Source: Oribacterium sp. NK2B42 | Lineage (GTDB): Bacteria; Bacillota; Clostridia; Lachnospirales; Lachnospiraceae | Reading direction: 5' to 3' | Assembly (NCBI RefSeq): GCF_000424445.1 | Contig: NZ_AUJX01000030.1 | Location: 1-51,317 of the forward strand | Length of the DNA: 51,317 nucleotides | Shown here: positions 15,648-24,910 of the stretch, one piece after another | How the letters are laid out: each line of letters opens with the position of its first letter | Position numbering within the stretch: the stretch's first letter is position 1 | The notes under the pieces: model-generated | The model's input: only the letters and a program-made list of their open reading frames with translations | Database searches by the model: none | Told to the model about the DNA's origin: nothing | Position numbers and translations under genes: made by a program

Positions 15648-16250
15648 CTAAAAGAAATTAGTAATGAATATCTCTATTCCGATACCTATAAGAATAACGC
15701 CTCCGAAAATACCTGCTTTGTTTTTGAGAAATCTTCCGGCTGTTCTGCCTATCCTGAGACCAATGATACAAATGATAAAAGTTGTTACGGCAATGATGAC
15801 AGCAGTGATAAATGCTTCAAGAAGATGGTATTCTGAAATTGTGAAGCCAACCGACAGAGCATCTATGGAAGTTGCTATACCCTGCATGATAAGAGTGCTT
15901 GAAGAAAGTATCTCATCCTCACCGGTTGCTTCTGAATCCTCACCGATTTTTCCCTCCAGAATACTTTCATAGATCATATTCCCTCCGATATAGAAAAGAA
16001 GTATCAGTGCAATCCAGGGGATAAAAGCCTGAAAGGATTTAAAATACAATACAACTGTATGAACACAGACCCATCCGATCATCGGCATAAACCACTGGAA
16101 AAATGCAAAACAGCCCGCGATACGGCACATCTTTCCCGGTTTCATATTTGGATCCTTCAAACCATTTGCCATGGATACCGAAAAAGCATCCATAGCCAGC
16201 CCTATTCCCAGAATGATTCCATTTATAATAAATCCCGGTGTTAATGTCAT
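15648..16250 (-). CDS. mntP: Manganese efflux pump, MntP/YebN family
   Basis: 200 residues from the ATG at 16250, which is preceded by GGGAGTTATC. There are six predicted membrane helices in two homologous halves. The half-signatures are GLAMDAFSVSMANG near the N-terminus and ATSIDALSVGF in the second half, each with the conserved acidic residue needed for Mn2+ export. A hydrophilic loop (SILEGKIGEDSEATGEDE) separates the halves. The upstream region shows no manganese (yybP-ykoY) riboswitch signature, although that element commonly controls this family. Confidence 0.92.
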   Translation of the reverse strand: MTLTPGFIINGIILGIGLAMDAFSVSMANGLKDPNMKPGKMCRIAGCFAFFQWFMPMIGWVCVHTVVLYFKSFQAFIPWIALILLFYIGGNMIYESILEGKIGEDSEATGEDEILSSSTLIMQGIATSIDALSVGFTISEYHLLEAFITAVIIAVTTFIICIIGLRIGRTAGRFLKNKAGIFGGVILIGIGIEIFITNFF

Positions 16251-16467
16251 GATAACTCCCAAAATAATCAATTAGTTTTCTTCCTTAGTTTTAGAATTAT
16301 CTTACTGTTTTCGGACGTTAGTCAATAATAACCAATCGGATAGCGATAGGTTTTTCTCTCTATCACACAAATGAGACGAAAGTCTGCGAAGAAGACACAT
16401 TCCTGTTGACGACCTTGCTGAAAAGAAATCCCCCTGGTCCACTAACTGAACTGTAACTCTTATAGAG

Positions 16468-16497
16468 AAAAAACAGCCGGGACATAAATCCCGGCTG
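16468..16497 (-). terminator. Intrinsic terminator after the chemoreceptor gene
   Basis: Minus strand: CAGCCGGGA, a short loop, TCCCGGCTG, then a run of six T. It is a perfect stem directly after the receptor stop codon at 16512. Confidence 0.9.
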
Positions 16498-16511
16498 AAA
16501 TGAAATTCCTT

Positions 16512-18284
16512 TTATGAAAGTGTGAACTTGTTAACCTCATCGCTGAGACTCTTGGCCATTCTGGTCATTTCTTCACTGGCAGCCGCACTCTGCTCCGCAG
16601 TTGCAGCATTGGTCTGAACTACTGATGAAATCTGATCGATTCCAAGAGTGATCTGTCTGATACCGTCAGCCTGCTCACCTGATGCGATCGAAATATGATC
16701 CACAAGGTCTGTGATCTTCTGTGCACCCTTGGATACAGATGTGATGGACTCAGCAGTCTGAGCGGTTATCTCACCACCCTTTTGTACTGCTTCGATAGTC
16801 TGTTCAATAAGAACAGCTGTATTTTGAGCTGCCTCCTGAGACTTCTTAGCCAGGTTGCCTACTTCATCAGCAACAACCGCAAATCCCTTTCCTGCCTGAC
16901 CGGCTCTTGCAGCCTCTATTGCAGCATTGAGAGAGAGGATATTGGTCTGAAATGCGATGTCATCGATAGTCTTTATGATCTTTGAAATCTCGTTGGATCT
17001 TTCAACGATCTCTTCCATAGCTTGAGACATCTCTTCCATCTTGGTGTTACTGATCACCATATCTTCACTTACAGAGCTTGTGAGATCCAGAGCGGCCTTT
17101 GACATATCAGCAGTATCCTTTACCTTCAGTGATATATCATTCATAGTAGCTGAAAGTTCCTGTATAGAGGAAGCCTGCTCTGTAGCACCCTGTGCCAATG
17201 CCTGAGCACCTGAAGATACCTGCTCTGCGCCTCTGTTTACATTATTTGCTGCAGCATTGATTTCTCCTAATGTGGAATTCAAGTGGGATATCAGATTATC
17301 CGTATTGGTTTTGATCTTTGCAAACTGGCCTGTATACTGCTTTGTAAGCTGTACCCTGAGATTACCGTCAGCTAACTCGGAAAGTGCACTTGCAATCTCA
17401 TCGATATAACCCTGATAATTCCGGATCTGTTCTATGGTCTTGCCAAAGGAGTCAGCAAGCAAGCCTATTTCATTCCTGGATTTTATATCAAGTCTTACAT
17501 CCAGATCACCATCAGAAATTCTTTCTGCAACAGCTGTAACCTTCTGAAGAGGTCCTACTACCTGACCGCCTATGACCATAGCAGCAACGAAAAGAATCAC
17601 AAACCATATGATGATAAATATGATCATATTTCTTATTATACCTGTTATAGCTTCGTTTGCCTTCTGCATGTAAATTGCACTTGCATCATCGAGATCATCG
17701 ATCCACACACCGGTTCCGAGCACCCACTGATAAGGTTCATAGGCACAGGTATAATTTTTCTTTGGTAATGGCTCTGTCTCATTAGGCTTCGCAAACATCA
17801 GATCTGTAAATCCGCCACCCTCTTTTTTTCCGTTGGCGATCATTTCCTGAATGAAATAGGTTCCGTTTGGATCCACAGAATCCCATCTGGACTTACCTTC
17901 CGTATCTCTTCCCAACAGGACAACATTTACACCCTCATAGGTATCTACCCAGAAATACCCATTTCCGTTATCATACCTCATTTCACGTACCAGATCCGCC
18001 GCAAATTTCTTTGCTTCACTTTCCGTGAATTCTCCTGCAAGCTGTCTTTCATGAATCTGATCAATGACACTTACAGCAATTTCAGTTTCCTGCTTCAGTT
18101 TCTCCATTACATCGGTTTCAAGGCGGCTCCTATAGGCTGCAGCCTGATCGTTGTTATTTCTAATGGTTCCTATTATTGAGAATACAGCAATTCCCAAAGC
18201 CGTCAGAAAGCACGAAACAAAGAGTGACATAACTACTACAAACTTCAAACTGTGAATACCGAGATTCTTTCCTTTTGTGTCCAT
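16512..18284 (-). CDS. Methyl-accepting chemotaxis protein with single Cache domain
   Basis: 590 residues from the ATG at 18284, with AAAGGAATTGATC upstream. Membrane helix 1 lies at about 13-40. An extracellular sCache_2-type ligand domain spans about 45-200, recognised by [19 protein letters not shown] and [11 protein letters not shown]. Membrane helix 2 is near 215-240, then HAMP (about 240-295, [14 protein letters not shown]). The signalling coiled coil has the conserved tip [20 protein letters not shown] and [15 protein letters not shown]. It reports to CheA/CheW. sCache_2 domains often sense small carboxylates, which fits the tct cluster, but the ligand is inference. The gene is monocistronic. 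Confidence 0.94.
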   Translation of the reverse strand: MDTKGKNLGIHSLKFVVVMSLFVSCFLTALGIAVFSIIGTIRNNNDQAAAYRSRLETDVMEKLKQETEIAVSVIDQIHERQLAGEFTESEAKKFAADLVREMRYDNGNGYFWVDTYEGVNVVLLGRDTEGKSRWDSVDPNGTYFIQEMIANGKKEGGGFTDLMFAKPNETEPLPKKNYTCAYEPYQWVLGTGVWIDDLDDASAIYMQKANEAITGIIRNMIIFIIIWFVILFVAAMVIGGQVVGPLQKVTAVAERISDGDLDVRLDIKSRNEIGLLADSFGKTIEQIRNYQGYIDEIASALSELADGNLRVQLTKQYTGQFAKIKTNTDNLISHLNSTLGEINAAANNVNRGAEQVSSGAQALAQGATEQASSIQELSATMNDISLKVKDTADMSKAALDLTSSVSEDMVISNTKMEEMSQAMEEIVERSNEISKIIKTIDDIAFQTNILSLNAAIEAARAGQAGKGFAVVADEVGNLAKKSQEAAQNTAVLIEQTIEAVQKGGEITAQTAESITSVSKGAQKITDLVDHISIASGEQADGIRQITLGIDQISSVVQTNAATAEQSAAASEEMTRMAKSLSDEVNKFTLS

Positions 18285-18461
18285 GATCAATTCCTTTCAA
18301 AATCATTATTCGGTCTGAGAATCACTTATTGATATCCTGCCAGACAGGGACTTCAAACCCGTCATATTTACTTCGTCGACACTATATAAAGAAAAATAAT
18401 AATATTTGAAAACAATTGTTAAATTTCGCCTTATCATGGCAAAAAGGTATACTTTCATTTA

Positions 18462-18475
18462 AGGAAGTACTTCCT
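18462..18475. promoter_or_regulatory. 14-bp perfect palindrome in the chemoreceptor promoter region
   Basis: AGGAAGTACTTCCT is exactly self-complementary. A TATAAT lies just upstream on the minus strand (near 18478-18483). An operator is possible. The 376-base gap 18285-18660 otherwise contains only this region and the nfnB terminator. Confidence 0.35.
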
Positions 18476-18559
18476 CATTATAGTGTTTAAATTTAGTGTG
18501 TTTACACTTCAAGGACGCTTCTTTCTGACGAGATCTTTCCCCGGTGATTCTGATGATAT

Positions 18560-18621
18560 AAAAAATGGGCGGTTCAGTGTGTATCCTCCGTTTGAGGAAC
18601 TAACTTACTGAACCACCCATT
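18560..18621 (-). terminator. Intrinsic terminator after nfnB
   Basis: Minus strand: AATGGGTGGTTCAGT pairs with ACTGAACCGCCCATT over 15 bp with one mismatch, followed by a T run. An inner CCTC/GAGG stem lies in the loop. Confidence 0.85.
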
Positions 18622-18660
18622 CATATATTTTAGATCAATCTATAGTCTGATGACTTTACA

Positions 18661-20052
18661 TCAGCTTCTGCCATTAAGGAAATCGTCGATACCCTTTGCA
18701 GCTGCCTTTCCTGCGCCCATTGCGAGAATAACTGTTGCTGCACCGGTAACTGCATCACCGCCGGCAAATACAGCCTTCCTGGAAGTCTCACCGTTCTCTT
18801 CCTTGGCTATGATACAGCCATGTTTGTTAGTATCAAGCCCCTCTGTTGTCTGCTTGATAAGAGGGTTAGGTGATGTTCCGAGGGACATGATAACCATATC
18901 ACACTCAAGATCATATACATCACCCGGAATAGGCTCAGGTCTTCTTCTGCCGGATGCATCAGGCTCTCCGAGCTGCATTCTCTGGATCTTTACGCCCTTA
19001 ACCCAGTCATTTTCATCAGCATAGATCTCAACAGGATTCTGGAGAAGATCAAAGATGATACCCTCCTCCTTAGCGTGATGAACCTCTTCAACTCTTGCAG
19101 GAAGCTCTTCTTCCGAACGTCTGTAAACTACATGAACCTCAGCTCCGAGACGAAGTGCTGTTCTTGCAGCGTCCATTGCTACGTTTCCGCCGCCTACAAC
19201 TACAACCTTCTTGCCAACCTTGATAGGGGTATCAGCTTCCTTAAGGAATGCCTTCATAAGGTTGTTACGAGTAAGGAACTCGTTTGCTGAATAAACTCCG
19301 TTTGCAGTCTCACCGGGAATATTCATGAACTTAGGAAGTCCTGCACCTGATCCGATAAATACTGCATCGAAGCCTTCCTCATTAAGAAGCTCATCAATTG
19401 TGAGAGAACGTCCAACGATAACATTGGTATCAATCTTAACACCCAGCTTCTTAACGTTTTCGATCTCAGGACGAACTACGCGGTCCTTTGGAAGACGGAA
19501 CTCAGGTATACCGTAAACCAGAACGCCGCCGGGCTGATGGAATGCCTCGAAAATAGTGACATCATAGCCAAGCTTAGCAAGGTCTCCCGCACAGGTAAGA
19601 CCTGCGGGACCTGAACCGATAACTGCGACCTTCTTGCCGTTTGGCTCTCCTGCCTTTGCAGCTACATAATCATGCTCTCTTGCCCAGTCGGCAACATATC
19701 TCTCAAGCTTACCGATGGAAACCGGCTCACCCTTGATGCCTCTTACACACTTGCCCTCGCACTGTGTTTCCTGAGGACATACACGTCCGCAGACTGCAGG
19801 AAGTGCAGAAGATAATGCTATAACATCGGCAGCACCTGCGATATCTCCCTCTTTAACCTTAGTGATAAAATCAGGAATATGAATAGAAACAGGGCATCCC
19901 TTCATGCAAAGAGGATTCTTACAATTAAGGCATCTTTCAGCCTCAAGCTTAGCTTCCTCATCATTATATCCAAGACATACTTCTTCAAAGTTTGTTGCTC
20001 TTACCTTAGGCTCCTGCTCACGAACAGGAACTCTTGTCATAGAATTGTTCAT
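18661..20052 (-). CDS. nfnB: NfnB/GltA-type large subunit, NADP-ferredoxin transhydrogenase
   Basis: 463 residues. The N-terminal iron-sulphur domain has two four-cysteine clusters, C41/44/49/53 (CLNCKNPLCMKGC) and C88/92/98/102 (CGRVCPQETQCEGKC). The FAD site is GSGPAGLTCAGDLAKLG and the NADPH site VVVGGGNVAMDAARTALR. This is the glutamate-synthase small-chain fold (GltA). Because its partner upstream is an FNR-like NfnA and there is no glutamate synthase large chain, the best call is the electron-bifurcating NADH-dependent reduced ferredoxin:NADP+ oxidoreductase. GGGGAGGC precedes the ATG, 15 bases after the nfnA stop. Confidence 0.88.
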   Translation of the reverse strand: MNNSMTRVPVREQEPKVRATNFEEVCLGYNDEEAKLEAERCLNCKNPLCMKGCPVSIHIPDFITKVKEGDIAGAADVIALSSALPAVCGRVCPQETQCEGKCVRGIKGEPVSIGKLERYVADWAREHDYVAAKAGEPNGKKVAVIGSGPAGLTCAGDLAKLGYDVTIFEAFHQPGGVLVYGIPEFRLPKDRVVRPEIENVKKLGVKIDTNVIVGRSLTIDELLNEEGFDAVFIGSGAGLPKFMNIPGETANGVYSANEFLTRNNLMKAFLKEADTPIKVGKKVVVVGGGNVAMDAARTALRLGAEVHVVYRRSEEELPARVEEVHHAKEEGIIFDLLQNPVEIYADENDWVKGVKIQRMQLGEPDASGRRRPEPIPGDVYDLECDMVIMSLGTSPNPLIKQTTEGLDTNKHGCIIAKEENGETSRKAVFAGGDAVTGAATVILAMGAGKAAAKGIDDFLNGRS

Positions 20053-20067
20053 TTTGTGCCTCCCCGA

Positions 20068-20949
20068 TTATTTATCTGCTTCGCAGCCGCCGGAGTGTGT
20101 TGAACCCTCCTGTAATGCCAGCATAGCTCTGCCTTCTTCATCCATGTACTGTCTCTGACGCTTCATAGCAAGGTCAAAGTTAACCAGATGACCGTCAAAC
20201 TCAGGTCCGTCAACACATGCGAACTTAACTTCATCACCTACGATAAGTCTGCAGGCACCGCACATACCTGTTCCATCGATCATGATAGGGTTCATGGAAA
20301 CGATAGTCGGGATTCCTAGATCCTTTGTTGTAAGGCATGCAAACTTCATCATGATAACAGGTCCGATAGCGATACACTGTGTGTACTTCTTGCCCTGCTC
20401 ATTAACAAGTTTCTTAAGAATATCGGTAACGACACCCTTGTCACCGTATGAACCATCATCTGTACATACATAAACATTGGCAGCTACCTTACGAAGATCA
20501 TCTTCCATGATAAGAAGATCCTTGTTTCTTGCACCGAGGATAACATCTGCCTCTACTCCGTGCTCATGGAGCCACTTAACCTGTGGATATACAGGAGCTG
20601 CTCCTACACCGCCGGCTATGAATATGATAGACTGCTTCTTCAGCTCTTCTATCGGGGTATCTATCAACTCAGATGGCTTTCCGAGAGGTCCCACAACGTC
20701 TGTAAAGCAGTCTCCTACTTTAAGATGGCTCATCTTCTCTGTAGATGCACCAACTACCTGGAATACGATAGTGATAGTACCTTCTTTTCTATCGTAATCT
20801 GCAATAGTTAATGGAATTCTCTCACCAAGCTCACCGAGCTTTACAATCAAAAACTGACCGGGTTCGCATTTCTTTGCAACAAAAGGTGCCTTTACGACCA
20901 TGAGCCAGTCTTTATCAACTAAGTGCTCAACTTTGGTTATTTCGTACAT
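20068..20949 (-). CDS. nfnA: NfnA-type FAD/[2Fe-2S] subunit
   Basis: 293 residues from the ATG at 20949, with GGAGGAGATC upstream. It is a ferredoxin-NADP reductase fold. The FAD segment is RIPLTIADYD and the NAD-binding part FIAGGVGAAPVYPQVKWL. The [2Fe-2S] cysteines lie in GMCGACRLIVGDEVKFACVDG. In characterised Nfn complexes this subunit holds the NADH site while NfnB holds the bifurcating FAD. It is the first gene of a two-gene operon with its own promoter and a Rex-like site. Confidence 0.88.
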   Translation of the reverse strand: MYEITKVEHLVDKDWLMVVKAPFVAKKCEPGQFLIVKLGELGERIPLTIADYDRKEGTITIVFQVVGASTEKMSHLKVGDCFTDVVGPLGKPSELIDTPIEELKKQSIIFIAGGVGAAPVYPQVKWLHEHGVEADVILGARNKDLLIMEDDLRKVAANVYVCTDDGSYGDKGVVTDILKKLVNEQGKKYTQCIAIGPVIMMKFACLTTKDLGIPTIVSMNPIMIDGTGMCGACRLIVGDEVKFACVDGPEFDGHLVNFDLAMKRQRQYMDEEGRAMLALQEGSTHSGGCEADK

Positions 20950-21032
20950 GATCTCCTCCACGCGTTTTATCGAATTTGCAATAGTTTATGGTCTTTAAGC
21001 CTCCATACTTAATTCCCTATCGCAACGTCCTA

Positions 21033-21061
21033 ATTATAATCATTTTGTACCGAGATAACAA
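21033..21061 (-). promoter_or_regulatory. Promoter of nfnAB
   Basis: Minus strand: -35 TTGTTA (21061-21056), a 17-base spacer, -10 TATAAT (21038-21033). The start would be about 80 bases before nfnA. Confidence 0.7.
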
Positions 21062-21077
21062 TAAATTTTTAACAACA

Positions 21078-21095
21078 TTGTGACGATTTTAACAA
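21078..21095. promoter_or_regulatory. Rex-like operator upstream of nfnAB
   Basis: TTGTGACGATTTTAACAA matches the Rex redox-repressor consensus TTGTTAAnnnnTTAACAA at 12 of 14 fixed positions. It lies just upstream of the -35 box. Rex responds to the NADH/NAD+ ratio, which suits a pyridine-nucleotide transhydrogenase. No rex gene is in the window. Confidence 0.45.
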
Positions 21096-21136
21096 AAAAT
21101 ACAAAAAAATGCTGTATACAATGGTGTAAATGACTA

Positions 21137-21359
21137 AGAGCCAGAGAGCATCCATTTACATACGAGTCGCTCCGGCGGATAAATCTATAATCGGCCCCCT
21201 AAGAACCACTAGGCCCTCGCCAATGTCAGAGTTCTCTTTATGACAACATCTGACTTGGCGAGGGAGCTAAGGAAAAGGGAACCAAGTGGTTCTAAGGGGG
21301 CCGATTATGATTTATCAACGCCGTAGCTCAACGTATGTAAATGGATGCCCTCTGGCTCT
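21137..21359. repeat. 223-bp nested palindrome, family A copy 3
   Basis: The outer arms (21137-21164 and 21332-21359) are the family A arm AGAGCCAGAGAGCATCC, with one mismatch. Inside, ATAATCGGCCCCC plus AAGAACCACT pairs with its complement, and the core CCCTCGCCAATGTCAGA pairs with TCTGACTTGGCGAGGG, leaving a loop of about 18 bases. Almost the whole 223 bases can fold into a single hairpin or cruciform. It occupies much of the 532-base gap between the divergent nfnA and mgtE genes and carries no open frame of note. Confidence 0.9.
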
Positions 21360-21410
21360 GATCTACATATTACAATGATTTACAATCATCTTTTTTGTAA
21401 TTAAAACAAG

Positions 21411-21439
21411 TTGCCCAAACCGGAGATTTATTTTAAAAT
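21411..21439 (+). promoter_or_regulatory. Promoter of mgtE
   Basis: -35 TTGCCC (21411-21416), 17-base spacer, -10 TAAAAT (21434-21439). The short leader has no M-box-like structure. Confidence 0.5.
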
Positions 21440-21481
21440 TAAAGTTCGTGGATATGATTTTTTAACTACAGGAGGTGCATT

Positions 21482-23113
21482 ATGGACAAACTGAAAAACC
21501 AGGATACAGAGCTTGTTCAGGACCGGAAAACCAAAGATGCAGAGATTCCTGTAGCAAATGATGAGGCAGCTCTCGCAAGCAGAAGGGCCTTTCTGAAAGC
21601 CCAGGCCGAGGCTATGGAGGAGGATCAGGAACCTGAATTTCCTGAAGAATCAAAACCCAACCTCACCGATCTTATAGAATCCATCCCTGACGAAAACAAA
21701 AAGGATAATGAAGACCGTAATCTCATCCATACCGATTCCGACGAATTCGATGATACGCCGGATGATGAAGAGGAGGATGAGGACGAACTCGAGGATCTCA
21801 TTGATGAAGGTAACAAGCAGGACATCAGTGAGTACTACGAAGACATGCAGCCTGCGGACTTCGTTGAAGAGATTGATGATCTTGATGATGAAGACATTGA
21901 GAAGCTCCCTGAGTTCCTTAATACCGAACAGCTGACCGAGATCATGGAGGAAGCTGACGATGATACACGTCAGCGTATCGGAGATCACCTTCCTGATGAT
22001 ACTCTCCTTGAAATGTTCGAGGACATGTCAAAGGACGATATCGTTGATATCCTTGGAGAAATGGAGATCGCCCGTCGTAAGAGACTTCTTAACCGTATGA
22101 AGTCCGGCGACCGAAAGATCATTCATACTCTCCTTCAGTATCCTGATGACAGTGCAGGCGGTATCATGACGACAGAGTATATCGCTCTTCGTGAGGACAG
22201 AACCTGTGCAGAGGCCCTGGACACCATCAGAGATATAGGTCCAAAGACAGAAGTTATCGAAACCATATATGTAACAGATGAGGATCGTCTGAAAAAGCTG
22301 GTGGGAACCGTTGACCTGAGGGATCTTCTGAGTTCACCGAGAAACACAAAGCTTTGCGATATCATGGATGACCAGGTGGTTTCAGTTGAGCCGGAAGTTG
22401 ATCAGGAGGAGGTTGCCCAGGTTGTTTCAAAGTATGACCTGCAGGCTATTCCGGTGGTTTCAAGCAAGGGTTCCATTCTCGGAATCATCACCGTTGATGA
22501 TATCATCGATGTCATCAATGAGGAGCACGATGAGGATATCGCTCACCTGGGAGGAACTTCAGCAGAGGAAGGCCTCGATACCACTCTTTGGGAATCGGCG
22601 CGTTTACGTCTTCCCTGGCTTTTGGTAAACCTTCTTACCGCGTTCCTTGCATCCTTTACAGTTAAGATTTTTGAATCCACCATAGCTCAGGTGGTCGCGC
22701 TCTCCGCAACCATGACCATCGTTTCAGGTATGGGCGGTAATGCAGGCACCCAGACCATGTCCGTAATGGTCAGAGAACTTTCAAACGGAGATGTGGATTT
22801 CAAGGAAAACTGGAAATCCTTCGTCAAGGAAATTTTTCTAGGGGTTGTAGACGGAGCCGCCACAGGACTCGTTACAGGAATCATCGTTTCCCTGGTTTAT
22901 GGCAATGCTTTCCTCGGACTTATCATTTTCCTTGCAATGATAGGAAACCTCATGGTTTCAGGAATATTCGGATTCCTGGTTCCGCTGATCCTTGATAAGC
23001 TTCATGCTGATCCGGCATTGGCCTCCAGTATATTTGTTACTACGGCAACAGACGTCCTGGGATTCTTTATTTTCCTGGGTCTTGCGGATCTGTTTCTTCC
23101 GTTTCTGACATAA
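21482..23113 (+). CDS. mgtE: MgtE-family magnesium transporter with acidic N-terminal extension
   Basis: 543 residues; typical MgtE proteins are about 450. Residues 1-115 are an added, very acidic, probably disordered segment (DDTPDDEEEDEDELEDLIDE). The MgtE N domain (about 115-215) includes PADFVEEIDDLDDEDIEKL and LLNRMKSGDR. A CBS pair follows (about 220-350, GGIMTTEYIALRE and LQAIPVVSSKGSILGIIT). The membrane domain (about 370-543) has the selectivity signature GMGGNAGTQT. MgtE is a Mg2+-gated channel in the plasma membrane. AGGAGGTGC precedes the ATG, and a terminator follows. Confidence 0.95.
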   Translation: MDKLKNQDTELVQDRKTKDAEIPVANDEAALASRRAFLKAQAEAMEEDQEPEFPEESKPNLTDLIESIPDENKKDNEDRNLIHTDSDEFDDTPDDEEEDEDELEDLIDEGNKQDISEYYEDMQPADFVEEIDDLDDEDIEKLPEFLNTEQLTEIMEEADDDTRQRIGDHLPDDTLLEMFEDMSKDDIVDILGEMEIARRKRLLNRMKSGDRKIIHTLLQYPDDSAGGIMTTEYIALREDRTCAEALDTIRDIGPKTEVIETIYVTDEDRLKKLVGTVDLRDLLSSPRNTKLCDIMDDQVVSVEPEVDQEEVAQVVSKYDLQAIPVVSSKGSILGIITVDDIIDVINEEHDEDIAHLGGTSAEEGLDTTLWESARLRLPWLLVNLLTAFLASFTVKIFESTIAQVVALSATMTIVSGMGGNAGTQTMSVMVRELSNGDVDFKENWKSFVKEIFLGVVDGAATGLVTGIIVSLVYGNAFLGLIIFLAMIGNLMVSGIFGFLVPLILDKLHADPALASSIFVTTATDVLGFFIFLGLADLFLPFLT

Positions 23114-23118
23114 AAAGC

Positions 23119-23164
23119 AAACACCGATTGAAGATTTATTTGATCCTCAATCGGTGTTTTTTAT
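23119..23164 (+). terminator. Intrinsic terminator after mgtE
   Basis: AAACACCGATTGA (23119-23131) pairs with TCAATCGGTGTTT (23147-23159), followed by further T. The insertion sequence begins about 15 bases later. Confidence 0.92.
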
Positions 23165-23367
23165 TTACCGGGTACTATCCATCGGGGACGGTTCCAATGT
23201 CATTCAGATTACTCAATGCCCTAAATTGGTGTATAATGGGTTTCGCGATAAATTCCTTGCGGATATGCTTCAAAAATAACACTTTGCAGGTCCAGATTAA
23301 ATTCTGGGTACAGCAAACAAACAGTCGGTTATGGCTGTTTCGATGAAAGTATTCTGTTTTTAAGGAT

Positions 23368-24669
23368 TTATCTGTAGTTTAATGTATCAGCCGACTGTCG
23401 TCGGAGTAATCGGTCAAATTTCCTATCCAGTCGGACTGGTACATAGTGTTTCAATATCAGCTTCTCTAAATCCTTAATAATACCTTTTAGGTATTTAACG
23501 CAGGACTTTTGTGCCTGAGTGTGATTTACTTTATAGGTATACTTACCTGTCTTTTTATCCGGTGCAGTTTCTTTCATGATAAAAGATGAAAAGTTATACA
23601 TTGTCAGCTTTGCATAAATCTCCTGTATGGTGAAATCAGGCTTCAGTGAATGTAGTTTCACCATCTTTCCGGCATATTTCAGATGTCTAAAAGCAGTTTC
23701 CTCATTCCACCGCAAGTGATAGAGCTTTTTTATTACGGCTTCGCCGAAAGAATAGACAGGAAGGTTTGTAGCAATGTACTCGAACGAACATTTTCCGATG
23801 GGGAATTTCAGTATTCGGAATTTCAACGTATCTATCTCATCTGATCCGGCTTTGGCGTAATCATAACGTGTGGATTTGATCAGGTGATAATTCTCGAACT
23901 GACAGTTTTTCTTAGTATTACGGCGACCAATGTTTATGGTCACTTCTCTGTCTACATGCTCACCATACAGCCAATTTCCCAGATCCGGACATAAAGTTTT
24001 GACATTTGATTCCGACATTCTGATAAGGAAGAACTGGTTGTTGTGGATTGCGTGTGCAAAAACATTGAATGACGCATATCCACGGTCTCCCATATAAATC
24101 CTCTTTCTTGCTTTATCTTGAAGTCTGTTTTTATCAAGAAGCTCACAGAATGCAGCCTTTTCATCCATTTGTGGAACGCTCTGCAGGAACACATCCAGAA
24201 AAACATCATTCAGTGGGTCATAAAGTGAACTCATATGCAGCTGGTTTAGACCTTTTCGTTCTTTCACGGGAGTATAAAAAGTGTAGGAATCAGAAGGATT
24301 GTAAGGGAGATTGAGTCTTGTCCCATCGCAGGCAACGAGCTGATATCCCATAAAAAATTCATTGAGGGGAATCCGTTCGGTAAAACAATCAAATAATCTG
24401 ACAAACGCTTTAGGCTTTATCTGGCTGCGCCTCTGGATCATAGCAGAAGGATAAGGAGTTTCATCTTCTCCAAAGAAAGACAGGAGCTCTTCATTTGCAT
24501 CGCCGGATCCGATTGTCATGGTAAAAAGAACGGTCTGCAAAAAGGATATCTTCTTTTTACGAGTAAAACTTGAAGCGGGATTATATAGAAGAGCATCCCT
24601 TTCATCGAGCAGTGAATTAATTGAAGAAAATAGTTCTTGACGTACATCGTCAACAGAAAAATGTATCAT
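23368..24669 (-). CDS. IS4-family DDE transposase
   Basis: 433 residues from the ATG at 24669 (MIHFSVDDVRQELF), which has GGAGGTACTGA upstream. A longer frame to 24732 lacks a ribosome site. The RNase H-like catalytic core has its first aspartate in VACDGTRLN, the second in YMGDRGYASFN, and the glutamate in the IS4 signature YHLRWNEETAFRHLK, which fits Y-(2)-R-(3)-E-(6)-K exactly. The frame is intact, so the element could be active. Its length and fold are typical of the family. Confidence 0.93.
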   Translation of the reverse strand: MIHFSVDDVRQELFSSINSLLDERDALLYNPASSFTRKKKISFLQTVLFTMTIGSGDANEELLSFFGEDETPYPSAMIQRRSQIKPKAFVRLFDCFTERIPLNEFFMGYQLVACDGTRLNLPYNPSDSYTFYTPVKERKGLNQLHMSSLYDPLNDVFLDVFLQSVPQMDEKAAFCELLDKNRLQDKARKRIYMGDRGYASFNVFAHAIHNNQFFLIRMSESNVKTLCPDLGNWLYGEHVDREVTINIGRRNTKKNCQFENYHLIKSTRYDYAKAGSDEIDTLKFRILKFPIGKCSFEYIATNLPVYSFGEAVIKKLYHLRWNEETAFRHLKYAGKMVKLHSLKPDFTIQEIYAKLTMYNFSSFIMKETAPDKKTGKYTYKVNHTQAQKSCVKYLKGIIKDLEKLILKHYVPVRLDRKFDRLLRRQSADTLNYR

Positions 24670-24782
24670 TTCAGTACCTCCAAAAAAGTAGTTTCTAACA
24701 AGGCGGGCCGCATTTTTTCGTTGATTTGTCAAGCTTTTTTGTGAAAAAAATCGAACTATTTTCTTTTGATTTTCAATATGTT

Positions 24783-24868
24783 CAGCCTTCCCTCATGAGC
24801 TGGGGTGGGGCCGTCACATATCGGTTAATGTAAACGTGAATGGGGTGGGCGAAATGAGAGGAAGGCTG
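24783..24868. repeat. Inverted repeat in the transposase leader
   Basis: CAGCCTTCCCTCAT (24783-24796) pairs with ATGAGAGGAAGGCTG (24854-24868) with a one-base offset, separated by about 57 bases. It lies between the IS end and the transposase start and could limit read-through translation, a known strategy of insertion sequences. Confidence 0.6.
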
Positions 24869-24880
24869 TATTTAAGGCAT

Positions 24881-24910
24881 AAAAAAATCAGAGGGTATTT
24901 CACCTCTGAT
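24881..24910 (-). terminator. Intrinsic terminator inside the IS, upstream of the transposase
   Basis: Minus strand: ATCAGAGG, a short loop, CCTCTGAT, then seven T. It would stop transcription entering the IS from the right (from the adh side) before the transposase gene. Confidence 0.8.

Noticed and set aside
16251-16440. Manganese riboswitch before mntP
   Set aside because: The conserved yybP-ykoY core sequence was not found.
21360-21481. M-box Mg2+ riboswitch before mgtE
   Set aside because: The leader is only about 45 bases after the predicted promoter and shows no such structure.
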